Origin: Citrobacter sp. On2M
Lineage (GTDB): Bacteria; Pseudomonadota; Gammaproteobacteria; Enterobacterales; Enterobacteriaceae
NCBI RefSeq assembly: GCF_018035235.1
Contig: NZ_WPCV01000004.1
Span: 372,001-436,000 of the forward strand
Reading direction: 5' to 3'
Length of the DNA stretch: 64,000 nt
Below are positions 1 to 7,601 of this stretch, one piece after another (the first letter of the stretch is position 1; every line of letters starts with the position of its first letter). The notes below the pieces were generated by a model, which saw only the letters and a list, made by a program, of their open reading frames with translations, was not told the DNA's origin and ran no database searches. Both the position numbers and the translations under genes were made by a program.

Positions 1-720
1 CGATACAATGGTACCTCTTTTAATACCAACATATCGGCCGCTCTGGACGAACGCCTTAGTTACAGTGTTAATGCTGGAATGGATGAACACAGTAATAATA
101 CAGTTGGTGCATCGGCTAGTTATGCCTTTGACCGAATTCAGACTAACTTAGCAGTTTCACAAAGCCGAGATGCAACCACTTTATCCGGAAATCTCTCTGG
201 TACAGCCATTGCCACGAGGCAAACGGGTCTACTGCTCACAAGAGAATCTTCAGACACTGTAGCCGTTGTCAGAATTAGAGATACACCAGGAGTGACATTC
301 AATGGTTCACTTCCAACTAACAGCAGCGGAAATACTGTGCTTTACCTGACAGGATATAACCCTACAACGATAAGCATTAATCCGGAAAACGTACCGGAAA
401 GCGCTGAGTTGCTCAATACTTCCTATAATGTTGTTCCAACAGAAAAAGCAATTATCTACCGCGAATTTGATTTCCAGAAAGTGCGGCGTTATATCGTTCG
501 GTTACGTGATATGCAGGGTAATGAAATTACTGGTGGAAACGCAACCACGGAGCAGGGGCTGGATGCTGGTTTTGTCACGCGTAATGGCGTTTTGCTGATG
601 AATCTGCTCTCCGCCCCGAAAACTATTACAGTAAGTCAAAGTACTGGAAAAATATGTCGATTTAGTGCGGTAGGGTTGAAGGAAAATATAGGAACAGTTC
701 AGGAGGTTCGTTGTGAATAG
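1..720 (+). CDS. Fimbrial outer-membrane usher, C-terminal part (5' end outside window)
   Basis: The reading frame is open from base 1 and ends with TAG at 718-720, giving the last 239 residues of a longer protein. The chain looks like the end of a PapC/FimD-type usher, the outer-membrane pore that takes chaperone-bound pilins and threads the fimbria out. Late beta-barrel strands come first. The C-terminal plug-like domain follows, with the family pattern VVPTEKAIIYREFDFQKVRR and a pair of cysteines near the end (KICRFSA and VRCE). The first in-frame ATG (79) is internal and is not the start. The stop overlaps the chaperone start by 8 bases, so the two are probably translationally coupled. 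Base composition is AT-rich compared with the core genome to the right. The usher subfamily cannot be decided without the N-terminus. Confidence 0.88.
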   Translation, partial: RYNGTSFNTNISAALDERLSYSVNAGMDEHSNNTVGASASYAFDRIQTNLAVSQSRDATTLSGNLSGTAIATRQTGLLLTRESSDTVAVVRIRDTPGVTFNGSLPTNSSGNTVLYLTGYNPTTISINPENVPESAELLNTSYNVVPTEKAIIYREFDFQKVRRYIVRLRDMQGNEITGGNATTEQGLDAGFVTRNGVLLMNLLSAPKTITVSQSTGKICRFSAVGLKENIGTVQEVRCE

Positions 721-1414
721 TATTAAGAAGTTTTTTAAGTTAGCAGTCATGACGACGTCTATGACATTATTTTTTGCTGGTTATGCCATAGCTGCTTTTA
801 CTCTTAATGGAACTCGTTTTATTTATGAAGAAGGGAAGAAAAATATTTCCTTTGAAGTAAGTAGCAGCTCAGATGATATCTATGGAGCTCAGGTGTGGAT
901 TGAAAATATATCGCAGAGTAAAGCGGATGTTTTTATAGTACCGTCTCCACCATTTTTTAGGATTGGGCCGAGAGGTAAACAGATAGTACGATTAATGAAT
1001 GTAAACCCGACTTTGCCGTCAGATAAGGAATCTTTATTTCGTCTTAATGTTCAAGAGATTCCGCCAAAACCCAAAGAAACTGATGGTAGCGTGATCGCCA
1101 TAGCAATGAATACCCAGGTTAAGCTGATTTACCGCCCAAAAGCTCTGGCTGAAGGACGTAAAAATGCAGAAAAACAGCTGGTTTTGTCGAATCGGGATGG
1201 AAGGGTCTGGATAAAGAACCCGACACCCTACTATTTTGCGGTCACGAAACTGAAAAGCCAGGGGAAAGAGATCGAGCTAAATGCGGATGTGCAGCGTGCA
1301 CTTGCACAACTGGCCCCGTACTCAGAAGTGAATACCGGGCACACAAATCTTAAAGACGTAAGTGTTATAGCCCTTAACGATTGGGGCGGCGCGGTGAAAT
1401 ATGATATTAAATAA
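713..1414 (+). CDS. Periplasmic PapD-type fimbrial chaperone
   Basis: A 233-residue protein with a signal peptide of about 27 residues (basic MNSIKK start, hydrophobic core, cleavage likely after YAIA). It matches the PapD/FimC family, which caps pilin subunits by donor-strand complementation and delivers them to the usher. The G1-strand family motif is plain: LPSDKESLFRLNVQEIPPKP, in the first immunoglobulin-like domain. The length is typical. The start is a GTG at 713 with a strong AGGAGG at 701-706. No upstream ATG in this frame is usable, because the usher stop overlaps. The 3' end overlaps the next pilin gene by 14 bases. Order usher, chaperone, pilin, tip-like protein suggests the last part of one operon. 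Confidence 0.93.
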   Translation: MNSIKKFFKLAVMTTSMTLFFAGYAIAAFTLNGTRFIYEEGKKNISFEVSSSSDDIYGAQVWIENISQSKADVFIVPSPPFFRIGPRGKQIVRLMNVNPTLPSDKESLFRLNVQEIPPKPKETDGSVIAIAMNTQVKLIYRPKALAEGRKNAEKQLVLSNRDGRVWIKNPTPYYFAVTKLKSQGKEIELNADVQRALAQLAPYSEVNTGHTNLKDVSVIALNDWGGAVKYDIK

Positions 1415-1925
1415 CCAACTGTTTAACATATTTATGTGTATCATCCTGCTCTCGGTCTTTAATTCCGCGAACGCTGTCACTACCAGTAACCGGGTTACTG
1501 TTACGGCAAGATTCACCACACCTCCGTGTACATTGACAATGCCTGATCGTGTAAACCTGGGGGCGATTTTACCCGGTGCGCAGAGTTATCCCCCATTCAT
1601 TATCCGGCTGGATTGTCCACTGCCAGCAGCTATAACTGCGTTATATGCTGAAATTGTTCAGGGAAGTCTGAGCGCGGGGAGCAATAATCGCGTTGATATG
1701 ACCGGGCCAGCAGGAAGTTCCGGAACCCCCGTAAAACTGTGGTTGACAGATAATGATGGGAAAGAAGTCATGCTGGACGGGAGTGGTTCCTCTGAAGAGA
1801 GTGGTCGCTTTTGCTCAGGCACAGGAAGTCGCAACTGTACTATCACGCCAAATACGGAAGTAGAAATAGATACCCCACGTGGCCTAACCAGCGCCATGTT
1901 AAGATTCAATGTTATTGTTCCATAG
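1401..1925 (+). CDS. Small fimbrial subunit (pilin-like)
   Basis: A 174-residue secreted protein. The first 25 residues are a signal peptide (cut likely after NSANA). The mature part begins VTTSNRVTVTARF and has the feel of a chaperone-usher pilin: an early cysteine (PPCTL), a second one about 30 residues later (LDCPL), a second pair near residues 138-146 (RFCSG and RNCTI), alternating beta-strand pattern, and a C-terminal strand ending LRFNVIVP. It starts inside the end of the chaperone gene (14-base overlap) without a strong Shine-Dalgarno, which suggests coupled translation. It may be a minor or adaptor subunit rather than the main rod, because the main pilin is normally encoded first and would lie left of the window. 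I do not recognise a named homologue. Confidence 0.82.
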   Translation: MILNNQLFNIFMCIILLSVFNSANAVTTSNRVTVTARFTTPPCTLTMPDRVNLGAILPGAQSYPPFIIRLDCPLPAAITALYAEIVQGSLSAGSNNRVDMTGPAGSSGTPVKLWLTDNDGKEVMLDGSGSSEESGRFCSGTGSRNCTITPNTEVEIDTPRGLTSAMLRFNVIVP

Positions 1926-2007
1926 AAAAATTATGACTAATCTATATATTGTGTTTGTTATATAAAATTAATTTTATGTTTTTTAAAATAATCGTGTTGA
2001 GTGTGAT

Positions 2008-2985
2008 ATGAATAATAAAATAATGGCATTTCTGAGCCTGATATCAATTATTGGATTCAAAACATATGCGGCTACTTATACCTATTTTTCACCTGTTGGA
2101 CGGCTGGTGGGACCTACAATAACTGCGAAAGCCCAGCAGAAAATATATCCTAATGATGTGAATGCAATATTAGCTTATGTTAAGAGAACGCCAACTATCA
2201 CAATGAATATTGGAAGTGGAAGGGATGTTCGCATGATATCTGGTTTTCCTGATAAGGTTGGGTTGTTATGGAACAATACCAATGCAGCATTTGCTATCTG
2301 TGATGTTGGTAGTGATGGCGCGGCAATAGAAAGTAGTTGTACTTCTGAAATTTCGTCAATTTACCATATCACAAATTATAACGATTATCTTTTGCCAAGG
2401 GTTAATTTCCCACCAGGTTTGAAAACAGGTGACACATATACGCTTACTCCTTTTTTTGAATGGACGGTAGCTAAAAATATGACAATAGAGACTGATGATA
2501 ATCCCGGTGAGAAAAGTGTTGATGTCATCATGACACTGACAGATATGAATACCCTGGCGCGTTCACCTTGCGGGATAACATGCGCAAGTAATACGGTGAG
2601 CGGGGGGGCGTTAGGCGGAGGGGAAATAGTTGCTCCTCCTTTGGTCCCGGTTCAGGCATCATTGTCAATTACGGGGCCGACATCTTTAAACTGTTCTGCA
2701 ATATTGCCTTCATCCTGTGTTGTAACTGGCGATTTCAGTATAAGTACCGCCGTTCCGGCCAGGTTTAGTGTCCAGAATGACTCAGATAAATGTGGTGAAA
2801 ATCCAGTATCAGTTCAGGCTAAAAGTGGTGGGCAGGAGATATCGGTTGGATTTTCTGATGGGTACAAAACCAAATCGGCAAGCACTGAAAAGATACAACT
2901 CGAGTATGTAATAAAGCCAACGCAAAATACGCTGCCAGGTGAAGTTTGTCAGGTTGCTTCTACGCTAATATTAACCACTGACTAG
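2008..2985 (+). CDS. Large fimbrial tip/adhesin-like protein
   Basis: A 325-residue protein with a signal peptide (cut likely near residue 21, FKTYA). It is the last gene of the fimbrial operon, the usual place for a tip adhesin. It looks two-part. An N-terminal region of about 180 residues with two cysteines about 16 apart (AICDVG, SSCTSE) could be a receptor-binding domain. After a glycine-rich linker (SGGALGGGEIV) comes a C-terminal region from about residue 210 with four cysteines and pilin-like strands ending ASTLILTTD. No characterised protein was recognised. The two-domain layout resembles MrpH-type or other two-domain adhesins, but that is an inference from size, cysteines and position. 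The start ATG at 2008 has only a weak GAGTG upstream; an 82-base gap separates it from the pilin gene. Confidence 0.75.
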   Translation: MNNKIMAFLSLISIIGFKTYAATYTYFSPVGRLVGPTITAKAQQKIYPNDVNAILAYVKRTPTITMNIGSGRDVRMISGFPDKVGLLWNNTNAAFAICDVGSDGAAIESSCTSEISSIYHITNYNDYLLPRVNFPPGLKTGDTYTLTPFFEWTVAKNMTIETDDNPGEKSVDVIMTLTDMNTLARSPCGITCASNTVSGGALGGGEIVAPPLVPVQASLSITGPTSLNCSAILPSSCVVTGDFSISTAVPARFSVQNDSDKCGENPVSVQAKSGGQEISVGFSDGYKTKSASTEKIQLEYVIKPTQNTLPGEVCQVASTLILTTD

Positions 2986-3439
2986 TATTGAAGTATGTCT
3001 GCATTTGAATAAAATTTTAATGATGGTATGGATACTAAAGAAATTGATCATCTCAACTAAAGATGATGGATTTAAAATATTATTAATTATAATTATTAAC
3101 ACCATTCTATAATGGTTTTTATTAATCAAGGAGTTTGGGTGGGATTGTAATTAAATTTTTGTTTTGTGCATATGATTAATGTGGAACAGCATTTTGAACA
3201 TCGCTGTCCTTTTTAGATTGATTGGTAATAAGTATTGAGTGTGAAGTGCTTAAGAGGGGAGATAAAAGTAGTAGTGAATGATATGCGTGAGTTAATGATT
3301 TTTATCTTTAAGATTACTTAGCGAAATGTTGTGACTGAATGATGGTGTTATATTGATATAAGCTTGTTGCTATCAATTTTCATTAAGGTGTCAATTATTG
3401 TTGGTTTATAATTTACTGAATAGTTAACAGGAGGTATAA
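2986..3439. other. AT-rich intergenic region after fimbrial operon
   Basis: No convincing coding frame is seen in these 454 bases. The left half holds two small inverted repeats: ATCATCT/AGATGAT at 3047-3067 and ACCATT/AATGGT at 3101-3116. The right half is strongly AT-rich and should contain the promoter of the regulator that starts at 3440. A good ribosome-binding site (AGGAGG) lies at about 3431-3436. Confidence 0.6.
3101..3122 (+). terminator. Possible terminator of the fimbrial operon
   Basis: A six-base stem ACCATT/AATGGT with a four-base loop is followed directly by a T-rich run. It lies 115 bases past the stop of the tip-like gene. The stem is short and AT-rich, so this is only a candidate. 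Confidence 0.3.
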
Positions 3440-4000
3440 ATGATTCATGTTATTACGAAGGATAACTATTTTTTTTTAGGAATACAAGCTGCGATCGGTG
3501 ATGAAGAAATTAATCTCATAAATAGCATTGAATGTTTAGCTGATACAGAGTTGCCTCGAGATGTTCTTGTTATTGATACCTTTCTTACCGGGAGTTTTAC
3601 ACCGGATAGCTTAAAGAAACTATGCAAATTAAAATTCCAACGTATTGTTTTTTTCTCCATGTTAAAAGTTACTTGCCTGCCATTATTATCTACTGTTTAT
3701 TTTGTTTCAAGAAATACAAGCCCTTCAAAGGTAATTGATCTGCTGATGCGAGAAGTTAACAGAACATTCAACGAGTTGCCCTCTTACAGTATGAGACAGC
3801 TCATAGTGGCCCAATTATGCCTTGGAAATATGGAACAGAGACAGGCTTTGGATATGTTAGGTATATCGAGTAAAACGTATGAAGCAGACAAGTATCGGTT
3901 GATGTTGCAGATGAGAATACGAAAATGGTATCACATCGTGAAACTACCTATTTTCAATCATTTAAGTACTCTTACTATACTGCTGTCATTATCACAATGA
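3440..4000 (+). CDS. FimW/LuxR-type transcriptional regulator, short
   Basis: A 186-residue protein preceded by AGGAGG seven bases before the ATG. The N-terminal 110 residues look like an eroded receiver-like fold (MIHVITKDNYFFLGIQAAI, then DVLVIDTFL). Residues about 117-165 resemble the LuxR/FixJ helix-turn-helix seen in fimbrial regulators such as FimW (MRQLIVAQLCLGNMEQRQAL, then LGISSKTYEADKYRL). The usual glutamate-rich start of the HTH is degenerate. The last 20 residues (IFNHLSTLTILLSLSQ) are hydrophobic and unusual for the family. It sits directly after the fimbrial operon in the same direction, so control of those genes is the natural guess. The family call is by eye and moderate; the target is an inference. 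Confidence 0.65.
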   Translation: MIHVITKDNYFFLGIQAAIGDEEINLINSIECLADTELPRDVLVIDTFLTGSFTPDSLKKLCKLKFQRIVFFSMLKVTCLPLLSTVYFVSRNTSPSKVIDLLMREVNRTFNELPSYSMRQLIVAQLCLGNMEQRQALDMLGISSKTYEADKYRLMLQMRIRKWYHIVKLPIFNHLSTLTILLSLSQ

Positions 4001-4476
4001 CAGCTACTATATTTGAAGATCTTTTCTAAAAGATAGTAAGATAGTTGGTATTAACTATTTGTCATATACTTCTATTATATATAATACATCTTAATGTCCA
4101 GAATTTGAAATTGTAATGATTCAAAATGACGCCTGAATCGAAATTTTTAAAGCTGCACGCCATTGTTTTAAATATATTATTAATTTTGTGCTGAATATTT
4201 TACTCCAGAATTATTACTTTAACGTTGTTACAGTTTGTAAAAGACGTTAGCCATACTCGAGTGTCATTTAATGTAATTCATATGTTTTGGATACCAATAT
4301 CTAATTTTTCAGCTCGTTCAGAAAAGCCTGGCCTGAGTATCTCATCTCCCGCCAGTTATGGTGAGTGGGCATATTCAAATATGCAGGACAGAGCAGGTGC
4401 TAAGCTATAAGCAGATTATACAGTACTGCTTTGGGAGAGAGTTTATTATATCTGTTGAAAATCAAAACCCCTGTCC
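4001..4476. other. 476-base gap between converging genes, no supported gene
   Basis: The region lies between two gene 3' ends. It is mostly AT-rich, but 4315-4410 is less so and has a 61-codon frame that lacks a ribosome-binding site and resembles nothing I know. This patch could be a relic of a lost gene or insertion element. A small palindrome GCATATT/AATATGC is at 4369-4384. Confidence 0.5.
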
Positions 4477-4944
4477 TTATTCAGACACACAGATCATAAC
4501 TGGTGATGTTGGGGAGTTAAATAACCAAGTATTCTTATTTATTTTTTTTATAATGATATAATCACTGCTTTTGGAGGCGGCATTCAGATTTATATCGTCA
4601 TTATGAAACTCATTCATGTCATCCCGTAAAAGTATTTTCATGTTTTGTGACTTAACTTTGAACATACCTTTTTGGATATCTATAACGTCGTAAGTAAATT
4701 CAATCTCCCTGTTTATAATATAATACTTTTTTTCAGTTACTATCTTTCCCGTGATATTAGCCACCCCCGTATAATCACTGAAAAAATGTACGGAAATGGT
4801 ACCTGCAGCATGATTCCCTGATGCTGTGTTTTTTTCAAATGTTGACTGGCACTGTAGATCCGTACCAGACTGATGACGAATAAACCACCAGGTTAGACCT
4901 GCCAGCATAAAAAGAATGACAAGACTGATTATGATTTTTTTCAT
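4477..4944 (-). CDS. FidL-like membrane protein
   Basis: A 155-residue protein with one N-terminal membrane segment (MKKIIISLVILFMLAGLTWWF) and a probable periplasmic domain. That domain has two cysteines, one near the start (LQCQST) and one four residues from the end (MICVSE). Its start overlaps the stop of the upstream ToxR-type regulator as ATGA, so the pair is translationally coupled. A small single-pass protein directly behind a ToxR-family regulator matches the layout of marT-fidL in Salmonella SPI-3, and the domain pattern (VANITGKIV, then REIEFTYDV) fits the FidL-like family as I remember it. By analogy with ToxR/ToxS-type pairs it may act on the regulator's periplasmic part. That role is an inference. 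Confidence 0.68.
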   Translation of the reverse strand: MKKIIISLVILFMLAGLTWWFIRHQSGTDLQCQSTFEKNTASGNHAAGTISVHFFSDYTGVANITGKIVTEKKYYIINREIEFTYDVIDIQKGMFKVKSQNMKILLRDDMNEFHNDDINLNAASKSSDYIIIKKINKNTWLFNSPTSPVMICVSE

Positions 4945-5657
4945 CCGGCCACGTCCACTCTGTTATGACAATGAGTAAAATAGTCAGGTTTTTCTTTTTC
5001 ACACGAAACAATAAGTTTGTCCTCTTTTTTCCCAGCATGGTTAAAAATGAATACATCCTGATTCTTATTGCAGCTTTCTGCAACGAACTCAATAGGTGGA
5101 GCCTTTATTGAAGGATTTCCGGATAACATATATACATTACATTCAGGCGGATATCCGGAAATTTTAATCAGTGGTGCAGACGCTGTAATGGTATCGCTGA
5201 AGTAAATGAGGTAAGTTGCTAAGCCAAGAGATATAACAAATAAAATGTATATCGGATAATATAAGTGACTGTTAAAAAAATCATTAAATAAACTTTTTAT
5301 TCTGCTGTTTTTTTTTCCGGCAAAACTGACATATGTCTTGACGTCGATAACAGGGTTAAACATAAAACCGATTTTTGGGATAGTAATGATCGCATCATCG
5401 GGTAATCCTGCCTGTACAAGAGTTTTTCTTAAGATGCTGATGTACTGGTTTAAATTACTGTGAGAAGAACGCAGTCCATGTTCATCCCAGACGGTCCTGA
5501 AAAGATAGTCTCGCTCCACGGGGCTTCCGCGTTCAGTGATGAGAACCAAAAGTAATCTGCGAGCTGGTGCCGCCATCAAAACGGAAACATTAAGTGACGG
5601 GTTTTCCAGATACCCGTCTTCTTCATTAAAAGTCACTTCTTTATTAATAATGAACAT
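4941..5657 (-). CDS. ToxR/MarT-type membrane-anchored transcriptional regulator
   Basis: A 238-residue protein from the chosen start. The start pattern MFIINKEVTFNEEDGYL is the usual beginning of the OmpR/ToxR winged-helix domain. The frame could extend 14 residues upstream to 5699 (MFLVFLYIVRFSGN), but that stretch is hydrophobic and has no good ribosome-binding site. Residues about 1-105 form the winged helix (RDYLFRTVWDEHG, then SNLNQYISILRKTL, IITIPKIGFMF). One membrane segment is at about 132-153 (YYPIYILFVISLGLATYLIY). A periplasmic tail of about 85 residues follows with four cysteines (173, 196, 219, 230). This is the CadC/ToxR/MarT plan, a sensor that binds DNA while anchored in the inner membrane. 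It is coupled to a FidL-like gene. MarT in Salmonella activates an adhesin gene, so a role in fimbrial control here is plausible but unproven. Confidence 0.8.
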   Translation of the reverse strand: MFIINKEVTFNEEDGYLENPSLNVSVLMAAPARRLLLVLITERGSPVERDYLFRTVWDEHGLRSSHSNLNQYISILRKTLVQAGLPDDAIITIPKIGFMFNPVIDVKTYVSFAGKKNSRIKSLFNDFFNSHLYYPIYILFVISLGLATYLIYFSDTITASAPLIKISGYPPECNVYMLSGNPSIKAPPIEFVAESCNKNQDVFIFNHAGKKEDKLIVSCEKEKPDYFTHCHNRVDVAG

Positions 5658-5703
5658 ATTTCCAGAGAACCTGACGATGTAAAGGAATACCAGGAACATA
5701 GCT

Positions 5704-5720
5704 TACCGCCAGAAGCGGTA
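5704..5720. promoter_or_regulatory. Small inverted repeat upstream of the ToxR-type gene
   Basis: TACCGC, five bases, GCGGTA, a perfect six-base inverted repeat about 45 bases upstream of the chosen start of the membrane regulator. The size and position fit an operator, but no known binding site was recognised. Confidence 0.25.
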
Positions 5721-5897
5721 GTCGCCATTAACATGCAATTCCGTTCTGGATTGGTTGTAAAGGTTCCGTTTTGCTTTCTGAAAAATGAGTATGTGCTATA
5801 GGTGAAAATTTGTATACCCCTTGCTGATAAAAATTTATACCAGAATAAAAATATAAATTACGGCAATAAAAAAGATAAAAATGTTGTATATTTCATT

Positions 5898-5927
5898 ATT
5901 GCGGAATTATGTGTTAATTGTGGAATT
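5898..5927 (+). repeat. Paired 11-base direct repeat upstream of the recombinase gene
   Basis: ATTGCGGAATT at 5898-5908 and ATTGTGGAATT at 5917-5927 differ at one base and are 19 bases apart start to start, close to two helix turns. They end 45 bases before the recombinase start codon. This could be a binding site for a regulator or for the recombinase itself. That use is an inference. Confidence 0.4.
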
Positions 5928-5972
5928 GTTTAATTACCATATTGACTCCGAAAATAACTTCTGGATTTTTTA

Positions 5973-6548
5973 ATGAAAACAAGGCGCTATATCACACAGG
6001 AAGAATGGAATGCAGTAATGAGTGTTATTCCTGAATACAATGATTATGTCAGGGACAGATGTATACTGATTATGATGTATATCCATGGGCTCAGGGTGAG
6101 TGAACTTGCAAACATACAGCTTTCAAGTCTCTCTCTGGAAAGTAGCGAGATCTATATCCGGAGAATAAAGAATGGGTTCTCAACAACACATCCTGTTCAG
6201 AAAGAAGAGAAAATATGGTTATTACGATGGCTAGATATACGAAAAACGAAACTGAATGGTAAGGATTTGCCCTGGCTTTTTATTTCGTCCAGAAGAAGCA
6301 GAATATCTCGTCAGCAGGTATACTCGCTGGTCAGATACTATGGCGAGCTGGCTGGTTTACCTATTAAATTGCATCCTCATGTACTCAGGCACTCATGTGG
6401 TTATGCCCTGGCTAATCAAGGCCTGGATACCCGACTGATTCAGGACTATTTAGGGCACCGGAATATTCGTCATACCGTGCATTATACCGCTGCTAACTGT
6501 AAGCGCTTTTCACGTGTCTGGTCACTGGGGAGCGAAGATATTTTTTAA
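5973..6548 (+). CDS. FimB/FimE-type tyrosine recombinase
   Basis: A 191-residue protein, the usual size for the FimB/FimE family, which flips small promoter segments to switch fimbriae on and off. The tyrosine-recombinase catalytic set is intact: Arg41 in HGLRVSEL, a lysine near 66, His136 and Arg139 in HPHVLRHSCG, His162 in YLGHRNI, and the nucleophile Tyr171 in VHYTAANC. It lacks the N-terminal core-binding domain of phage integrases, so it is not a typical island integrase. It is divergent from the ToxR-type gene across a 315-base gap. No invertible segment with FimB-like nine-base inverted repeats was found near it by eye; the target may be the promoter of the fimbrial operon beyond the left edge. 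The ribosome-binding site is weak. Family assignment is strong, substrate unknown. Confidence 0.9.
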   Translation: MKTRRYITQEEWNAVMSVIPEYNDYVRDRCILIMMYIHGLRVSELANIQLSSLSLESSEIYIRRIKNGFSTTHPVQKEEKIWLLRWLDIRKTKLNGKDLPWLFISSRRSRISRQQVYSLVRYYGELAGLPIKLHPHVLRHSCGYALANQGLDTRLIQDYLGHRNIRHTVHYTAANCKRFSRVWSLGSEDIF

Positions 6549-6566
6549 TGACCGTGGCATCAGTAT

Positions 6567-6593
6567 ATTGATAATTTTCATTAAAATATCAAT
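6567..6593. terminator. AT-rich hairpin after the recombinase gene
   Basis: ATTGATAATTTT and AAAATATCAAT form an imperfect inverted repeat 19 bases past the recombinase stop, with one bulged base and a short loop. It could be a weak terminator or an operator. The rest of the gap up to 6845 holds no convincing gene. Confidence 0.3.
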
Positions 6594-6845
6594 GTGATTA
6601 GTTATGGTTTTTATCTTTGAGCAGGTAGATCCCTTTTTCATTGTTGTGTGGAGCTGTGAGTGTCTGATGTGTATGTCTATACTAAAAGTATTGTCTTTTT
6701 CGCGTCAGAGAATACAGAGTCTTTTTCTGTATAAACTAGTTTTAAATTAGCTGGCTTTATTTTAGTGTCAAATGTTAATTGATTCAGGGGAGGTAGCTTA
6801 ATTGCTATAGAACGAATTGAATCAAAAATAAAACAGGAAAACGTG

Positions 6846-7601
6846 ATGTGTGAATTATTGTATCCTAGTAATGAACTATTATCGGGAATTCGTTTACCAG
6901 AAAGTGCCATGATTGCGGGAGAAGAACATTTAGCATTACGTTTCCTGGAAGGAATGAAAGCGGAGCCCCTGATCAGTTTCCATTCTGGTCAAATTACGGG
7001 ATACGAATTTCTTAGTCAGCTTTCTGCTGGTATCTGTAGTGAGACTTTTTTTCGCCAACAGTCTGCAGGTTCACTGGCAGAGTTATTTTTACTTCAGCTA
7101 CGCCTGAGTTCAGGTTTGACTACCAAAAAACGTTTTTTGAATCTCCCTGTCAGGGTGCTTGTCAGGAGATCTTTGTGTGAGATTATTTGTCGCAATAATC
7201 TGAATGGTATTGTCGTGGAGATCCAGGATCCTGAACATTTGACAGACCTCTGCTCTGAGGAACAGGATTATTTGCGTCAAAACCTGAATCACTTACTGTT
7301 TGCAGGTGCTGAAGTTTATGCTGACGATGTCAGCCCGGCATGGATGAAAACACTGTTCGGGAGGAAATTACCCCTGTCGGGTATGAAAGTCTCACGACAA
7401 CAGTTTCTGTCTCAAATAGATAACTATACGTTCTCTCACCCGAGGCTTCATCCATCGAGTGATTCAGCCACTTGTCTGGTGGCAGAAGGCATCGAAACAC
7501 CAGAGCAGTGCATGCTGGCTATTATGCTTGGTTTTACTCATGGTCAGGGATGGCTCTGGCCGGTAAATGTATGGCGCTTTGTGCTGGAGCGGTCATCTTA
7601 G
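6846..7601 (+). CDS. Stand-alone EAL-domain protein (c-di-GMP phosphodiesterase-like)
   Basis: A 251-residue protein made of a single EAL domain without GGDEF or membrane parts. The start is taken as ATG 6846, seven bases after AGGA; an in-frame GTG directly before it (6843) is possible. The signature EAL triplet reads EFL (ITGYEFLSQL). Other usual metal and substrate positions can be matched: Asn in FLNLPV, Glu in VVEIQDP, the aspartate pair in YADDVS (usually DDFG), Lys in GMKVSR (the following Asp of KxD is Ser), Glu in VAEGIET and Gln in HGQGWLW. It may therefore still bind or cut cyclic di-GMP, or act as a protein partner like YdiV. Salmonella carries a comparable small EAL gene (STM0551) in its fim cluster, so control of fimbriae is likely. 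Activity cannot be judged from sequence. Confidence 0.82.
   Translation: MCELLYPSNELLSGIRLPESAMIAGEEHLALRFLEGMKAEPLISFHSGQITGYEFLSQLSAGICSETFFRQQSAGSLAELFLLQLRLSSGLTTKKRFLNLPVRVLVRRSLCEIICRNNLNGIVVEIQDPEHLTDLCSEEQDYLRQNLNHLLFAGAEVYADDVSPAWMKTLFGRKLPLSGMKVSRQQFLSQIDNYTFSHPRLHPSSDSATCLVAEGIETPEQCMLAIMLGFTHGQGWLWPVNVWRFVLERSS

Noticed and set aside
4225-4561. Two short plus-strand frames between the FimW-like and FidL-like genes
   Set aside because: No ribosome-binding sites, no family look; the second overlaps the end of the FidL-like gene.
5973-6548. Recombinase as integrase of a serW island
   Set aside because: It has the FimB/FimE size and lacks the arm- and core-binding domains of phage/island integrases. 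It also lies 1.4 kb from the tRNA rather than next to it.
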